The translations under genes were made by a program, and so were the position numbers. Below the pieces are notes generated by a model. That model did no database searches, had not been told where the DNA came from, and saw only the letters and a program-made list of their open reading frames with translations. DNA of 64,000 nt, from contig CM046882.1 in NCBI GenBank assembly GCA_025667525.1, forward strand, positions 548,836,630 through 548,900,629. Direction: 5' to 3'. Positions within the stretch are counted from its first letter, which is position 1; each line of letters opens with the position of its first letter. Below are positions 20,749 through 32,027 of this stretch, piece by piece. The stretch comes from Glebionis coronaria. Its lineage: Eukaryota > Streptophyta > Magnoliopsida > Asterales > Asteraceae.

Positions 20749-22778
20749 TTGGGGGACGAGTCAGGCTCGTGACTCGGTTAACAAAAACAAGCGCTTTTTG
20801 GGAGGCAACCCAATTATCTATCTATCTTTCCTGTTTTCACCATAAGTGTAGGGGGAGCCCCGTGGTGTTTCTTGCTTTCTTTCTTATCATGTGCAGGAAT
20901 TAGAGCTTCAAAGACACACTCTTGATGACTTTTGATGAACCGTGACTCCGTGTTCCCTTCTTTCCGGTTCTATCCTAAACTCTTTTCGATTCACTATTTT
21001 ATATTTCTCAATATTAAAATAGGAATCTCTTTAGTTGTCTCTTCCTTAGCGAGATTTAAACAAAGTGCACAATGTCCTAAGTGTAGGGGAGTTTACTTCC
21101 ACATGCTTAAACATTGAGGACAATGTTTATCTTAAGTGTAGGGGGGACTTCTATCGAAGTTAAGTGGTCTTTTCCTTGTATTTGTCCTCAGTTTATCCGG
21201 AAAATCAATTTTTCGACATTTTTCAAAATTCTTGATCTATTTTGGCCTATTAGTTTTTCCTTTTGTATAGTTATTTTCTTTTCTTATTATAATAAATGTT
21301 TAATAAAGTGTTTTTAATTTTCAAACGTTATGAATCTTTTGACTCAACCCAAGTTTACTTATCTAAGTTACTCTAGCTAGTATCCTTAACGTTTTTAAGT
21401 CAAGTTTTGCTAGGCTTTTATATAGGGAGCTATAAAACGCGAAAGTCTTAACTCTCACGGGTTAAGAACAAGAACTTTTCGCAAGTTCCTATAATTGATC
21501 CTAGAGAGTTGTTTATCAAGGGAACTTTAAAATGCGATTTCTAAACTTGAAAAAGTCTAAGAATTTGCAAGATCCTATAGGCGACTCGAAAACCCAAAAC
21601 TTTGATTTATTAGGCTAAGCATCCACGAGTCTCATTCCTTGAGATTTTAAATTGTGGAGAACGAGAGATGATAGAGCCAATTATAAGTTTGGTATTCTTT
21701 CGTGAATTTATGTGAGTTAATTATAAGTCTATTCTCCCATCGCTTGTTAATAAATTTATCTGCAATAAATAAGGTTGTACGATTTAAAAGGTTACTTAGC
21801 TTCTAGCCCCAGATCGTTTAAAAGTTGCTCGGTATTAATTAGAGTTCATAGCCAAGGCATAACTTATTGAAGCGGGATGCGAAGATTGGCGAGTCCGAAA
21901 AGGCCCTAACAAGGCATGAGGGCTACATTTTGTTGCTAAAGATCCAAAAGTGATGTGAAGAAATCATTTATCAAAGATCAATATAAAGGATCGAGACACA
22001 CGACGAAAAGCAAATACTCCCCAAAAGATTATGGAGAAGTCTATCCGAAAAGACCCTAACAAGGTATGAGGATAAATAGATCCAAGTCCTAAAAGGAGGC
22101 GGATCGTTGTATATCAAAATCCCAAATAAAGATTGGAGAAAAATGAAGAAGTCGTGGTCCAAGTATGAATCTCTCAAAACTTCAAGTGAAGAAATTCCTA
22201 TATGAAGAGAAGACCATAATTTCATGAACGTCTCTCAAGGTTTGAAGTATGAAGTCGCTGCCAAATATCGGTCCGAGAAAGGTCTCAAATCGCGAAGCGA
22301 GTTATGCCAAGATATGAACTTTATGAGGTCCCGAGAAGCAGTTTTAAAAGATTTTGTCCTTTAGCTAACTATTGATTAAATCGTTCACTTTATTTTTCGG
22401 ACTAAATAACTATCGAAATAAGTCAAAAATGCATCCTCGTGATCATTCAAGACAACAATAAAATATAAGAGATACCCCTAGGAATAAGGGAGTCTAAGTG
22501 AATAATTGGCCCACATGAGTTCGTGTTAGTTTACTAACTTATAATAACAATGATCTCGTTTCTAAGCTTGGTTTGGAGAAAGTGAAAACTTGAGGATGAT
22601 GATCATTCACGACATTTCCAAAACCCAAGGTATGTTTTTTATTTCTTTACTTTGAATGTTTATAGTTTTCTATCTCTTTAATAAAGGCCAAGGTGGATTG
22701 ATTTTGTTGAAAAATGTAAACATGCTTTGTAACTAATGCATTGCGTGAGGACATTGCAATGGTTAAGTGTAGGGGATT
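20749..22778 (+). other. LARD 3' internal region with repeated polypurine-like motifs
   Basis: No ORF of note. The motif AAGTGTAGGGG(G) appears four times: at about 20845, 21079, 21135 and immediately before the 3' LTR at about 22764. The rest is AT-rich with some local repeats such as 'aggccctaacaaggcatgagg' (21900) and 'gaccctaacaaggtatgagg' (22052). Confidence 0.6.
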
Positions 22779-24563
22779 TGATAGGTGTGAAAACACCCAT
22801 CCTTTTTACCACTTAATTACAATAATAACCGAGCCAAAACGTGTATTTTATGTCATTTATGTCGGAATTATGCGTGGTTTGTGTTTTTGTTGTAATTTAG
22901 GACGAAAAGGTGAAAAGTGGAGAAAACGCGGCATTCACGGGCTTTTATCGAAGAAAAAGACGAAAGATGAAGTCGAAAGATCAAGAGTGGAAAAAGAACG
23001 GAAGTCCAACACCAATTCTGAAGATTTACCGAAGAAAAAGTCAAAAGACGGAAGTTTACTAAAAGCCGAAGAACTCGAGTCTTATTTATGAAGAAAATTC
23101 AAGACGAGTTCAAAGAAATCCCAAGACAAGTCACAAGGTCCACGTATTAAGAAGATTTAAGAAGATTAAAGAAGCTTAGGGACTTAAGTGCGCAATTAAG
23201 GAAAAGAGGAAAGAGGGAGGAAGCTTCCTAAGCTCTTCCCTAATCTCCACTATAAATAGCCATTAGCTACTTCATTTCTTGTTGTTGGGTGGTTTGACAA
23301 ACCACCACTTCCACCATTTTTAGTTCTTGTCATTTTAATTCTTGCACTTTAATCATTTGTTATACACTTTTAATCCATTTTAATTTTCAAGTAAGTTTTC
23401 AATTATTGTGCTTTAATCTTTACTTTTCTTGTCTTAATCTCTCATCTTCCTTTCTTGATTTTTGTTTGCTTTTGGTGCGATTTACATTTGATCCGTGTTG
23501 TTCATTCATGTTTTCGTGCTTAAAAGTTCATCTTTTATGTTTTGATTTTAAAAGTTTGTTTATTTAAAGTTTTGATAAGTCGTTATTCATGCTTATTGAG
23601 TTCATCTCTCTTTGGATTCGTTCTAGTTTTGGTCATTAGCTTATTTCAATAGTTTATTTCCCTTGCTTTTTTGTCTCGGATCCCATATAAATCGGAAAGG
23701 GAAAACCCCTTTCCGATCTTACTTTGCGACCAGGCACCCTTTTTCCGGTCTGCTGATCGGAAAAGGGTTTATATTATTCCGATTATGCCATCTTTCGTAT
23801 ATTCCGATCTGGACGATTTACCTCATTCCGATTGGGATTGTTTAAGTGTATTCCGATCTGAGTCATGTTCATTATTCCGATTAGCTTAGTGATTTAATAT
23901 TCCGATTGTGGGTTTCTTGGCATCATTCCGATCTACAGATCGGAAAAGGGTTTCTTGTTATTCCGATTGTATTGTTTTTAGCAATATTCCGATCATATGC
24001 AATTTTACTATATTCCGACGGTGATTATTCTCATTCCGATTGCTCCTTAATTTTAACATTCCGATTCGTTCTAGTTCTAGTATTCCGATCAGCTTCCCAA
24101 TTTGGCCTTATTCCGACGAGGGGTTGGGTTTGATATTCCGATTGGTAATGTGATGTCTACATTCCGATCAGCCGATCGGAATATATTCCGATTGGGTGCT
24201 TTGTTTTGTTTTGATATTTTGTTTTAGTTAAAGTGTCAATTTTTCTTGTTTTATTTTTAGTTCATTTTAATTTCGTTTTGCATTTTTATTTAATTGTCGA
24301 TTTACTTTTCGCTAAGTTTTAATTTTACGTCATTTTAATTATCGTCATTTACTTTTAACGTCTTAAATATTGCACCGTTTTACGTTTCACTTAGTTGTAG
24401 TTTTAATTACTCGTCCTTTATTTTTAAGTCTTGCACATTTATTTTTCCAAAACCAAAAATATTTGTTTCACCAAGAACAACTAATCTCACACAATTTACC
24501 GGAAATCAATTCGATTAGACACCGAGAAAACGAACTTTTTCAACGTGTAAAATCTATTCATTA
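22779..24563 (+). repeat. 3' LTR of the LARD
   Basis: Partner of 16961-18747, with the ATTCCGAT array at 23776-24192. Followed by the target duplication GGAAC (24564-24568), identical to 16956-16960. Confidence 0.92.
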
Positions 24564-24568
24564 GGAAC

Positions 24569-26609
24569 CTGTCTCTGGTTTTTTCCTTATCTCATCTGAT
24601 CTTTTTTTCATATTCCCAATGGTGGATTGAGATTCTGTCTTCTTTTGGATCTGTATCTGTTACATGTTTGTGCACTAAATTAGCACATTTACGGTCCGGT
24701 CAAATTAATGGTAAAATGTTAGTATTCTGTGTAGTTTTAGTGTGTTTGCGTTGTAGTAGTGGCTTGCGAGAGTAGACAGTTGGAAACCTGCATCGAAAAT
24801 AATTAGCTGGTTTATCATACATGTATAGACAGGTTGGAAAGAGTTTTGGAATATTTGACGTGCAGAGTGGGTACCTCCATATGAGAAACTTCGCAGGAAC
24901 TGACGGCAAATATAACAGGCCTTGGCATCGTCTCAAATTCATCCTTGTTGAAATTACATGCCATTTCATCCTAGAGTGTAAGATCAATTACGTCACTACT
25001 ATTCAGGAGATAAGTTGAGTCCAGTTCTACTGATAAACACTGTAATATTAACAACATTCAGAATGTCTTTTCACATTTTCCTCTAAATCAGTAACTTAAT
25101 GGCTGCAAATCATTTTAATACGCTTCAAATACTTGTCCAAACATCCACCGATTCAAGTGCATATGTCGCTCATTAGATTTTTCAGCACTTGGCTAACATG
25201 TCGTCCCGTTGAGCAATACCAAACACCTCTTTGTTGTCTAGAATGCATTAAAACAATTTATAAGTGTTCTACTTGTTTTTAATACCATATTTTAGTAAGC
25301 AGATCGAAACACTATTTACTAAAGTGTTTATATCTAAGCAACTTATTAGTGCATACAAATAATCAAATCCCAAACACCTTCTAAAAGACTATGTAAGTAA
25401 GTTATAAGCACTCAAAACAGTAACCCCTAAACACCGTCTTATTCTCGTCACCAAATATAAACATCATTTGAGCTTAAAAATAACCAACTACGTCGATATT
25501 AAAAAAAATAACAGTGTAAGTAAAGTAAAACAAAACCTTTTAAAGTATGAAACGATGACTGTAACAACAATGAGGATGTTTTTCCACATCTTGAATGTGG
25601 ACTCTCGATTGTTTGGTCTTCTTTTTCTTGTAGCAACCACCAACTGCAAATAGATTACCCATACATCTTAGGTATATTTAAACAGACAATTACAACAAAG
25701 ATTTACATTAGTTATACCAAAACTTCAAATCTTAAAAAAACTGAAATAGCAATGTCGATTGTTTTTCAACTCAAACTTATTTTGGACGCTAGAGTTTAGA
25801 GGCACAAAATTAATCATAATCAAAACCCCAAATAAATACTCACACATATCAATCTATAAGCTTAATAGAAAAATAAAAAATATGTAACCTGAGTTTTGTT
25901 ATAAAAGACTTCAGGCAAACATTGTACCTGAAAAAACATGGTGGAAAATCAGAATAGCAACGAAAGATTCCGAGAGTAGAAAAATATATCAGTTCAATGT
26001 CTTTAGCTTTATATTCAGAAAACACACAAAGATGTCAAAAGTGAAGAATTTTAACAAAAAAAAACTAAACATACGAAGACACCATGATTCAATATGCATT
26101 TAATAAACTTACCTTCACCTTAATCACACAATGCAACATTTTTGCACAAATGACTCAGTTTCGCAACAAAAAAAAAGAATCTTATACCTCAGGATGGTAT
26201 TGCAACCCACCAAAACAGCCTCCCAATGCAGTGCATAGTTACAACCGCACCCTCTCTACTTCTGACCACAGCTTCAAACCAATTGGGCTCCATGAATCAT
26301 CAAAACCACCCAGTTATCTTCAGCTGGTTTACAACCTGAAAATCAAGAACCCACACAAATATAATCTCAATCTTCGCATTATATATATTTCTAAAAAAAC
26401 ACCTAGATTTCGAACAAAATTTATCATAAACTTAAAAAATATTCTTTCAAATATGACCAGACAAAGTGTACAAACGAAAAAAGAAAAAGTATAGTACCTC
26501 TTCTCATTCCAATAATCGATATTTTGAATAAAAAATCGGTCAGCCACCGAATCGGCAAAGCTACCGGCTGCATAAAGAAACCCAGAAGAAATAAATAATT
26601 GATATAAAA
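24569..26609 (-). other. Intergenic or possible spliced host transcript, minus strand
   Basis: No protein was recognised, but on the minus strand several segments have exon-like borders: 26498-26567 (TTTATGCAG before, GTACTATAC after), 26188-26335 (GATTTTCAG before, GTATAAG after), a segment near 25880-25926 (TTTTTTCAG before, GTTACATA after) and one starting near 25649 (ATTTGCAG before). Joined, they keep no long reading frame. This could be a long non-coding RNA, the UTR of a gene now interrupted, or chance. The large copia element lies in what would be the intron upstream of the first of these. The remainder (24569-25500) shows nothing I can name. Confidence 0.25.
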
Positions 26610-26614
26610 TAAAA

Positions 26615-27357
26615 TGAAAGTCCCTAATCAATGCGAGAAACCCTAATCTTAACTTAATCAACACAAGGTATTACTTTTCAAACGTAATCTTATTATTGTA
26701 TAATAAAGAATTACAAGTGTTATGGATAACACCGTTTGATGACAATGTGTTGTGCACACTTTGAACAACAATAACCTTAACTTATGAATACAGTCGTAGC
26801 TGTTTGATTCACTAAGTTACACGCACTAATGATCTTAATATTGCAAAGTGTTAAATCTTAATGCTAGGTTACACATCCTATTTATAGTGTTACGAGTTTG
26901 ACTTGAACAGTACTTGATGTCGACTACACAACTTTTACAAGTTCCCACATCAGTCACATGATGTCCTTCTATTCTTGGTAGTCTTCCATTATGCTTTAAG
27001 GAACAGTTGTCCAAAACAGTTTCCTTATTCTTCATATTCTCGAACACACAAATGGCATGTCCAAAGTGTGCTGAGAGTTATCAGGGTATTGCCACCCCTG
27101 TTAACTCTCAACCCCTCAGAGTCCCTAATACATCTTGGCTGTTATCCATCACAGCCAAGGGGTATGTCTTCAGGTAATCTTCGACTTCCCTGACAATGTC
27201 TCTGACATGGACTCCTCTGAGGTTGCTCACAGAGATTCGGATCTCTGTGAGTCTTGTGAAACTTGCCTGCCTCCTAGGCACAGGCAAGGGACTATCTATC
27301 AGCCTAATTATGTTTAAATCAATGAACAGGGAATCTAACAAGTTTAGATTCCCAACA
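26615..27357 (-). repeat. 3' LTR of the SIRE-like element
   Basis: 743 bp, identical in length to 38047-38789. Differences seen: 'gatgacaatg' versus 'gatgaaaatg', and 'aaagtgtgctg' versus 'aaagtatgctg'. On the minus strand it begins TGTTGGGAATC and ends GGGACTTTCA. Confidence 0.95.
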
Positions 27358-27546
27358 ATCTCCCCCTATTTAAACATAAATAGTGCTAGATCTAACTAAG
27401 TTAAGGTAAGTGAGTTTAACAGCTTCTTCTTACACATAACAGATCTAAACAAACATACCTCATGATTTTATTAAGACTTAAAGAAAAATTACAAGTTCAT
27501 TACATAAGTTAAACAAAAGATGAAGGTAAAAGGGCTGATACTTTCT

Positions 27547-30500
27547 TCAATAGTCATCATTTTTGATTCTTTCTTCAGCTTCGGCCACATCTAATCTGTT
27601 ATCAATTTCATCCTGCAAAGTCTTTGCGAACTTCTTGGAATACTCAGAGTTGATCTTGAGACACTTCTTGTGACAGAGCAGCTGAATAGTTGAAGCCAGG
27701 CATAGCTCATCTTCCCTCTGAAAAGCATATTGGCAGGCTTTGTTCATAAACGCCATTCCTCTTTCAGGCACTGAGTAAGTCTGACCATCAACAGGGCCAA
27801 CTATACCATTAGGAAGGATCAGATCCCTGTGCATGCCATCCACACGAACATCTTCAGTAACAAAAGTTTCATCAATGATTTGGGAAATTCTTCTTCTTTT
27901 GTTGCCTGTCTTTGGGGGTCCTTGTTCGAAAAGCTGTGGTGGGGGATCAATCTTTAGTTTGGCAGCTGTTTCCTTGATCCAGTTAAACTTAGCCTTAAGA
28001 GTTTTAAGCAGAAGGAAATTCGCCTGTCCAGTCTTTTTGGCAGCTAAGGCTTCGAGTTCAAACCATTCTGATAACCCAAGTGTTTTTAACCTGAAGTCGT
28101 CAAACACATCCATATTCCCTGTTTGATTATCCCTCCACAAGATCATCTGTGGAGTATTTGTGGACTTGCGAATGGTGTATCTAAACTTGGTTATCTTGCC
28201 AGCAGCATACCTGTTGTTTACGCAGGCATCATAGTCAGTTCTGACTTTCTTTAGAGCCTCAGCGCGTTTAAGTTCCATTTCCCTCAACCTTTGTTTTTGT
28301 TTTTCTTTTTCAGGAGGTGACATCTTCCTCAGAGTGGCTTCATTTAATTCTTTGGCTGCCTTGAGCTCACTCAGTCTTTTGAATTCTTCAGCCTGTTGCT
28401 CTATTTCTTCAGGCGTTAGAGGTCTCTCATCAGAAGGTGTAAAGGTTGAAAATTGGGAAAGGTCTGTTGTGGATCCTCCTGTCTCTAGCATCGCAGCTAT
28501 CTTCTTAAGTTTAGTGTCAGTATCAACTAACACTATCTCTTTACCTTTCTTTGAGACAGAGGACTCCACACTTATATTTTTCAAATCATCAGCTCTTTTG
28601 AGGAACGCTGTCTGAGCCTGATTTTGAATAGATTTTGGTAGGGAGCTCACAGTGAATTTAAGCTTCTTGGCTGCTGGTTCATCCTCATCCTCAGGTTTGC
28701 TGATGTTAACTAGGATCATGGATTTAGATGAGTCAGCGCCATCTTGTGTTTGTTGCTCCCCCTGAGTCTGATCCTCATCATCAGGTATTATAACTGGTTC
28801 GATGACTTGAAGAGGAACAGGGTTTGTTGAAGGATTGGCTGAAGATGAGGCTTGTTCAGCAGATGCAAGGCTGAGTTTAGTATTCTTCTCCCCCTCACGT
28901 TCATCCTTACTTCCCTTATGCTTGGATGAACGTGCCTGAAGTCTTCTTGCAATCTGCTCCACAGAGGCAGCCATGGCACGCTGTCTTTTTCTGGATGCCC
29001 TGGCAATCTTCAGCAATAAGTTGGCATTAGCATTGGTATTTGCCTGAACTCTCCTGACAATAAAACCAGCATGGTTGTATTGCCTGTTGCGCACTGCATT
29101 GAAGTGCCTGTTAATGACGGTTTCTTGTTCTTGGAACAATGCAGGGACAACGGAGTCAATGGCATTCTTGATTCTTGTCGAGAGATGACTTAGTCCTTGA
29201 GCCACACCTTTTCTTGTACCCTCCTGGATAGGCTCAGTGACAGCCTCAGTCACAGCCTTCTTTATTATACCTGGAAAGGTGACAGTAAAATTGTGCATCT
29301 CTGACTTGATTACATCCAACTTTCTTGACAAGCGCTCAATATCAGACTGATGGTGTACAGGCTGAAGATTCTTGATATTGAGGCTTTGTTGAGCAAAATC
29401 ATCCTCCCTTGGAAATAAGTCGAAGTTAGTCTGAGAAGGATGATCAAACAAAAGGAATTCAGCTGTTGGATCATATATGGGTCTTTGGAGGACTGTTGTT
29501 GCAGATGTAGCAGAGTTTTGTGTGTCAACAGCTTCCTTAAGAGGAGAAGTCTGGTTATCTTCTTTAGGAGGAGAGACTGACAGCTGGTCATCCTCATCTT
29601 CTTCCTCTTCCTCATCAAACATTCCCTCAGGGAATTCATCCTCAGGCATGGGTGTAAACTCAGCGACATAATCTTCAACAGAAAGCATTTCTTCGTCAGC
29701 ATTGAGCGCAAGTTCTTCTTCAATCTGAATGTCCTGAGTAATTGTTTCAGCCTCCTTTTCATGTACCTGAGGATCTTTGACTGGCTGTACAATTTCAGCC
29801 TGCAAGGTTGTTGAAATTAGTAACAGGGAAAATATTAAGTGAATGGTCGCCATTTCGCTGTCCCAGAGAGGCTGAGGGTGATTACTCAGCCACTCCAAAG
29901 GATAAATCCTTGGGATTCTTTTAAGTGTGAATGAAGTGTGGTTAATGGTCGCCATTCGCTGCCCCTAGGAAAGCTGAGTGTGATTATTCAGCCCCCCCAA
30001 AAGGTAAAAACCTTTGGGACTCTTTTGATTGTGAAACATATGTTGTTTAATGATCGCCATTTCGCTGCCCCTAGGAAAGCTGAGGGTGATTATTCAGCCC
30101 CCCCAAAAGGTAAAACCTTTGGGACTCTTTTAAGAGTGAAACATATGTAGTTGTTGGTAGCCTGTTACGCTGCCCCTAGGAAAGCTGAGGGTGATGATTC
30201 AGCTCCCCCTGAAAGGATAAATCCTTTGGGACTCTTTTAATGAGGGAACCAAGAGGCTGTGTGAAGTACAGCCATCAAGGTTGAGACATTCATGTATTCA
30301 GGTTGTTGTTAGCCTGAATACTGTCTAGAGGGTTCAGGGTCATCGGGGTGCTTTATAAACACAAATGAATCACTCCCTGGTGCAAAGACAGAGTGTACAG
30401 AAGTCTTAAGGAATTCTAAGTGAAATGACAGACTTCTATGGGTCGAGGATTACCCTAACTTCACCACTCTCTCCTACAGATAAATGAGAGTGGTTGCTTG

Positions 30501-31671
30501 TGAGCCTCTAAAAATGTACACTGATTACCTGTGAGATATCAGCTTGGTTTGGCTGGTTTCCTGTAGTCTCTGCTGACCTAGAGACACTAGACGCCTGTTG
30601 TTTGTCAGCTAAAGATTCTGTATCCACAAGAGTATCTGGACCAGAGGTGGTTTCAATCTCCTTTTCCTTGGCCTTGCTAACAGCTTTAGGTTGAGAAGAA
30701 GAGGGGATTTTCTTCTTCTTTGGCTGTTGGCCAGAAGAAGCCTTGGACTTGGTAGTGTGCTGCCCAGAGGTCAAAGACGTAGACTTGCCAGCGACACTAG
30801 AAGTATTCACCTTCTCAGAGGAAGGGAGCAAGGGCTTCTCAGCGTTGGGTACCTGATTAGCAACGTTCAGCATGTGAGCGGTCACAGGGAAATCCTCAGC
30901 TCCTATCTCTTTGTAAATGGCGCCTGTAATGCGATAGGGCTTCAGGGTTGTCAAGGCCTTGTTATGGTAGTTTTCTCCCAGCAAACTCTCAAAGATCAGG
31001 GACAAATAACGCACATAGCAGATGTTCTTTTCCCTGACCTGATTCCTTCCTTTAAGTTGTTCTACTAGGTTAGAGAAAAGAAGGCTTCCAACGTCAACAT
31101 CAGCTCCCCAAATTAATCCATAAGCAATAGTCTGATGTTTGAACGACATTTGATCTTGGGATCCCTGCATGCCTCCCAGGGACTTCACAATGTGGGTGAA
31201 GAGGACACGCCACATAGGAGAGAAATACTTGATCTTCAGAGGTGCTTTAGCAAGGATGTCAGCTGGTGTGAGGGCAGGGTTAATGTCGTGACAGGGTTTG
31301 AGTGTGGCCAATGCTTCCTTGACAGCCTTTTTGTCAACTGTCTTCAAGCACTCATCTCCATGTTTAAGTCCGGCCACACTGGCAAAATCAGCAAGGGAAA
31401 AGGCAAAAGGATGTTCATTGCAAGAAAGGCTAAAGGTAATGGTGTCTTCTTCAACTTCGGCGGAATACCAGAATTCCCTAAGGTATTCTTGGTAAAAGGT
31501 GGAAGGAGATTTGGTGAAGGCTTCGTTTAGGTCACAGTTCTGCATGAAATTTACCAGATCCGAGTAGGTGTTGTTGGGTGCCTTGATCCATCCAATAGCG
31601 TTATTTGAGGCGATGATGCTCTCGTTGATCTCGAAGTTCACATTGGAGGCTTTAGGTACGGGAAACGCCAT
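27547..31671 (-). CDS. Extra retroelement gene downstream of pol, probably two exons
   Basis: Two long minus-strand frames, 31671-30508 and 29955-27547, can be joined by an intron: donor CAG|GTAATC after 30529 and acceptor TTGCAG|GCTG before 29799, with a pyrimidine-rich tract and TTACTAATTTC (branch-point-like) before it. The join is in phase and gives about 1131 residues. The first exon (381 codons) has a compact N-terminal domain (about 250 residues, with FYQEYLREFWYSAEV) and a Lys/Ser-rich tail. The second exon has an acidic region, a long charged, probably helical and coiled-coil middle (about 30% Glu/Lys/Arg/Gln), and a C-terminal segment with basic patches (KRRRIS). No signal peptide, transmembrane segment or named domain is seen, so an envelope role is not supported. 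Similar ORFs recur in Asteraceae retroelements as hypothetical proteins. Confidence 0.7.
29804..30528 (-). repeat. Tandem repeats in the predicted intron of the extra gene
   Basis: Four ~100-bp imperfect repeats run from about 29845 to 30247. Each contains 'cgctgcccctaggaaagctgag' or a variant, a C7 run, and a small hairpin 'aaaggtaaaacctttggg'. On the coding (minus) strand each unit carries a GGGGGGG run. They lie wholly between the proposed splice sites. Confidence 0.75.
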
Positions 31672-31800
31672 TGAAATGAGGTTGAAGGTGAATGAAAATG
31701 GCGGATGGTTGAGAGAGATGAGAGATTTAGAGAGAGAAAATGATTTTTTAGAATGGTGGTGGGTGAGAAGAGAAAGAAGACAATATATATAATCAAACTG
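31672..31800 (-). promoter_or_regulatory. Putative internal promoter and leader of the extra gene
   Basis: On the minus strand TTATATATATTG (about 31793-31782) forms a TATA box about 115 bases upstream of ATG 31671. A leader with a long CT-rich tract (about 31745-31715: TTTCTCTCTCTAAATCTCTC) follows. This looks like an ordinary plant pol II promoter with a pyrimidine-rich 5' UTR. It lies between the pol stop (32028) and the extra gene. Function is inferred from layout. Confidence 0.55.
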
Positions 31801-32027
31801 AGTGAACAGTTATTCAACCGTATTAAATGCAAAAGCGAAAATGACTGCTCAAGTGGGTCCCCTTGACCTTTCAAAACGTTTGTCTCCTCGTTATCCGAAA
31901 TTCAAATGATTAAAAAATGTGAGAATGTTTTTCGCATTTACTTGGAACGCAACTACCTAGTTACATGTGAAAAACATTTAATAAAACATTTAATATAGAA
32001 TCAATCATTTAATGAACACATTTAATA

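Larger units (their letters stand above)
16961..24563 (+). mobile_element. Non-autonomous LTR retrotransposon (LARD), Ty3/gypsy Athila/Tat-like
   Basis: Two LTRs of 1787 and 1785 bp (16961-18747 and 22779-24563) begin TGATAGGTGTG and end TTCATTA. The element is flanked by a perfect 5-bp duplication GGAAC. After the left LTR comes TGGCACCGCTGCCGG (about 18751), similar to the tRNA-Asp primer-binding site TGGCGCCGTTGCCGG used by plant Athila-like elements. 'GTGTAGGGGATT' before the right LTR is the polypurine tract. The 4-kb interior has one cysteine-rich ORF and no protease, integrase or reverse transcriptase, so it must be mobilised in trans. The LTRs differ at relatively few sites, so it is younger than the copia element upstream. 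Lineage is inferred from the primer site and polypurine style. Confidence 0.9.

Noticed and set aside
28334..29671. Plus-strand Ser/Leu-rich open frames opposite the extra gene of the SIRE-like element
   Set aside because: They are antisense shadows of the Glu/Lys-rich coding strand. No start context or motif supports them.
30508..31671. Envelope glycoprotein call for the extra gene of the SIRE-like element
   Set aside because: No signal peptide or transmembrane segment is visible in either exon, and the sequence is hydrophilic and coiled-coil rich.
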